Shown in pieces: positions 63,094 to 64,000 of a stretch of 64,000 nt of DNA. The position numbers were made by a program, and so were the translations under genes. Within the stretch, counting starts at the first letter, position 1. Every line of letters begins with the position of its first letter. Where the stretch lies: NCBI RefSeq assembly GCF_946227985.1, contig NZ_CAMKGL010000012.1, positions 85,450 through 149,449 of the forward strand. The letters run 5' to 3'. The notes under the pieces are model-generated. The model was not told the DNA's origin, did no database searches, and saw nothing but the letters and a program-made list of their open reading frames with translations. Source of the stretch: Serratia quinivorans. GTDB taxonomy: Bacteria; Pseudomonadota; Gammaproteobacteria; Enterobacterales; Enterobacteriaceae.

Positions 63094-63647
63094 GCGTAAA
63101 CGCCATTGCATTAGCCGCTGATTACGCCAAGTTTCAGCAGCTGATTGAAACATCCGACGACCTAACGCCGGAAATGATCGCCGACACGCTTGAAGGTATC
63201 GAAGGCGCTCTGGGTGACAAGCTGGATGCCGCTTTTGTGCACGTGCGAAATTTGGAGGGGTTGGGTAACACTGTCGGAGAGGAAATTAAACGCCTGACCG
63301 ATCGTAAAAAGTCTTTCGACAACCGCGCCAAGTCGATCCGTAAGTACGTGTTGAGCTGCTTGCTGGCAAGTGGGCAGGATACCATTAAGACCACGATCAA
63401 CACTTTTACTGCGCGCAAAGGTGTTGCCAGTGTGGAGATTGATAACGAAAGCCTGCTGCCTGATGAATTGGTGAATGTTTCCACCACCGTGACGCCCGAC
63501 AAAAAGGCCATTAAGGCACGAATTGAAGAGGCGGAAGCGGCGGCGGCGGAAATCCTCGCTCGCGGCGAAGAACCACCGGCGGAATTGCTCAACCCGGTAC
63601 CCGGCGCGCACATCGAGATCGGTGAGCGTTCGCTGCAGGTGCGGTAA
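63090..63647 (+). CDS. Gp157-like phage protein
   Basis: 185-residue protein of the siphovirus Gp157 type: helical N-terminus (LTPEMIADTLEGIEGALGDK), EIKRLTDRKKSFDNRAKSIRKYV, then TINTFTARKGVASVEIDNESLLPDEL. Often beside recombination genes, where a DNA-binding or nuclease-related role has been suggested. Its ATG overlaps the stop of the fusion gene. Confidence 0.82.
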   Translation: MSVNAIALAADYAKFQQLIETSDDLTPEMIADTLEGIEGALGDKLDAAFVHVRNLEGLGNTVGEEIKRLTDRKKSFDNRAKSIRKYVLSCLLASGQDTIKTTINTFTARKGVASVEIDNESLLPDELVNVSTTVTPDKKAIKARIEEAEAAAAEILARGEEPPAELLNPVPGAHIEIGERSLQVR

Positions 63648-63688
63648 TCACCCGGCCCTGGCAACGGGGCCAACACTGAGGACTCACC

Positions 63689-63865
63689 ATGCTGAGAATG
63701 TACCTGGCTAAAGGCGACGCCATTCACGTGACTTTCCCCGACGGAACTACGGGGATCATTGAGGCCGAAAGCCGTGGCGAACTGGCTTTTCACTTCCCGC
63801 AGAGTGTACGTCTAACGCGAGAAAAGGAAGCGTTTAAAAAACCAATTCCGTCTAATCAGAAATAA
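63689..63865 (+). CDS. 58-aa CsrA-like protein
   Basis: GAGGA lies 6 nt before ATG 63689. The layout MLRMYLAKGDAIHVTFPDG, then GELAFHFPQSVRLTREKEAF recalls CsrA/RsmA (MLILTRRVGETLMIG ... VRIGVNAPKEVAVHREEIY): short beta strands followed by Val-Arg and a late charged helix. The similarity is modest and by eye. If true it would be a small RNA-binding translational regulator. Last intact gene before the IS. Confidence 0.6.
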   Translation: MLRMYLAKGDAIHVTFPDGTTGIIEAESRGELAFHFPQSVRLTREKEAFKKPIPSNQK

Positions 63866-63870
63866 CACCC

Positions 63871-64000
63871 TGAATAGACCCGGATTTCCTAGACGGTTCC
63901 GTGCCTCATGAACCAGGCACTTTCATAAACTGCAGGGGGTTGATCCTCACAGGCACTGTGGCGGCGTTTAGCATTATAAAACATCTCTACATAATCGAAG
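63871..64000 (-). mobile_element. IS3-family element, 3' end (partial)
   Basis: Starts with TGAATAGACCCGG at 63871, like the TGAAyCGCCCCGGG inverted repeats of IS3-family members, and contains the end of an IS3-type OrfB transposase 18 bp inside. It continues beyond the window. It lies directly after the CsrA-like gene and so cuts the rightward phage operon. Confidence 0.75.
63889..64000 (-). CDS. IS3-family OrfB transposase C-terminus (partial)
   Basis: The last 36 codons are visible: FDYVEMFYNAKRRHSACEDQ, then PPAVYESAWFMRHGTV and TAG. The pattern [DY][VI]E.FYN..RRHS is characteristic of the C-terminal end of IS3-family DDE transposases (rve domain). The rest lies beyond the right edge. 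Confidence 0.85.
   Translation of the reverse strand, partial: FDYVEMFYNAKRRHSACEDQPPAVYESAWFMRHGTV

Overview
The window looks like the chromosome of a Serratia-type member of the Enterobacterales (Yersiniaceae). Its core genes read as close relatives of Escherichia coli opgG, opgC, cvrA, ylaC, proP and eptB, but the gene order differs from E. coli and a beta-glucoside PTS cluster is added. The genus is inferred from the gene set alone.

Bases 1-22,070 are host DNA. From left to right: the opgGH operon start and the divergent opgC (osmoregulated periplasmic glucans); a small AriR-like gene; cvrA (K+/H+ antiporter, TTG start); small membrane or acidic proteins; ylaC; an unusual tRNA-like gene; a MacAB-type ABC exporter with its own outer-membrane lipoprotein; proP; eptB; a PTS IIB-IIA-GH4-IIC operon for beta-glucosides facing an RpiR-type regulator that appears to carry three DNA-binding domains; and a second AriR-like gene with a 35-residue membrane peptide.

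From 22,073 to the end lies most of a temperate myophage prophage. The 3' half of a tRNA-Leu(UAA) gene at 22,073-22,126 marks the left attachment site. Next come a rightward gtrA-gtrB-gtr O-antigen glucosylation cassette and then leftward late genes: tail fibre, baseplate, tape measure, tube and sheath, connectors, DUF2184 capsid, Nudix/protease/scaffold fusion, MuF, DUF1073 portal and terminase. The lysis cassette (phage-21-like holin, SAR endolysin, Rz/Rz1), a moron region and a Q-like antiterminator follow. Replication genes (DnaB helicase, O-like initiator with iterons) and an immunity region of RacR/YdaS/YdaT type come next. That region has two near-identical early promoters, each flanked by inverted operator halves. 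A rightward operon carries a RecE-N/annealase fusion, a Gp157-like and a CsrA-like gene. The operon is cut at about 63,870 by an IS3-family element that runs off the window. Integrase and the other attachment site are not in view.

The least familiar structures are: a repeated intercistronic element (GCGC hairpin plus the ribosome-binding sequence GAGGAAAGACCAA) in front of several early genes on both strands; a -1 frame extension of the tail chaperone; GCGTACC iterons inside terS; an XRE/ImmA-like pair that is separate from the main repressor; a moron in the position used by stx in Shiga-toxin phages; and the tRNA-like gene with an aberrant anticodon arm.
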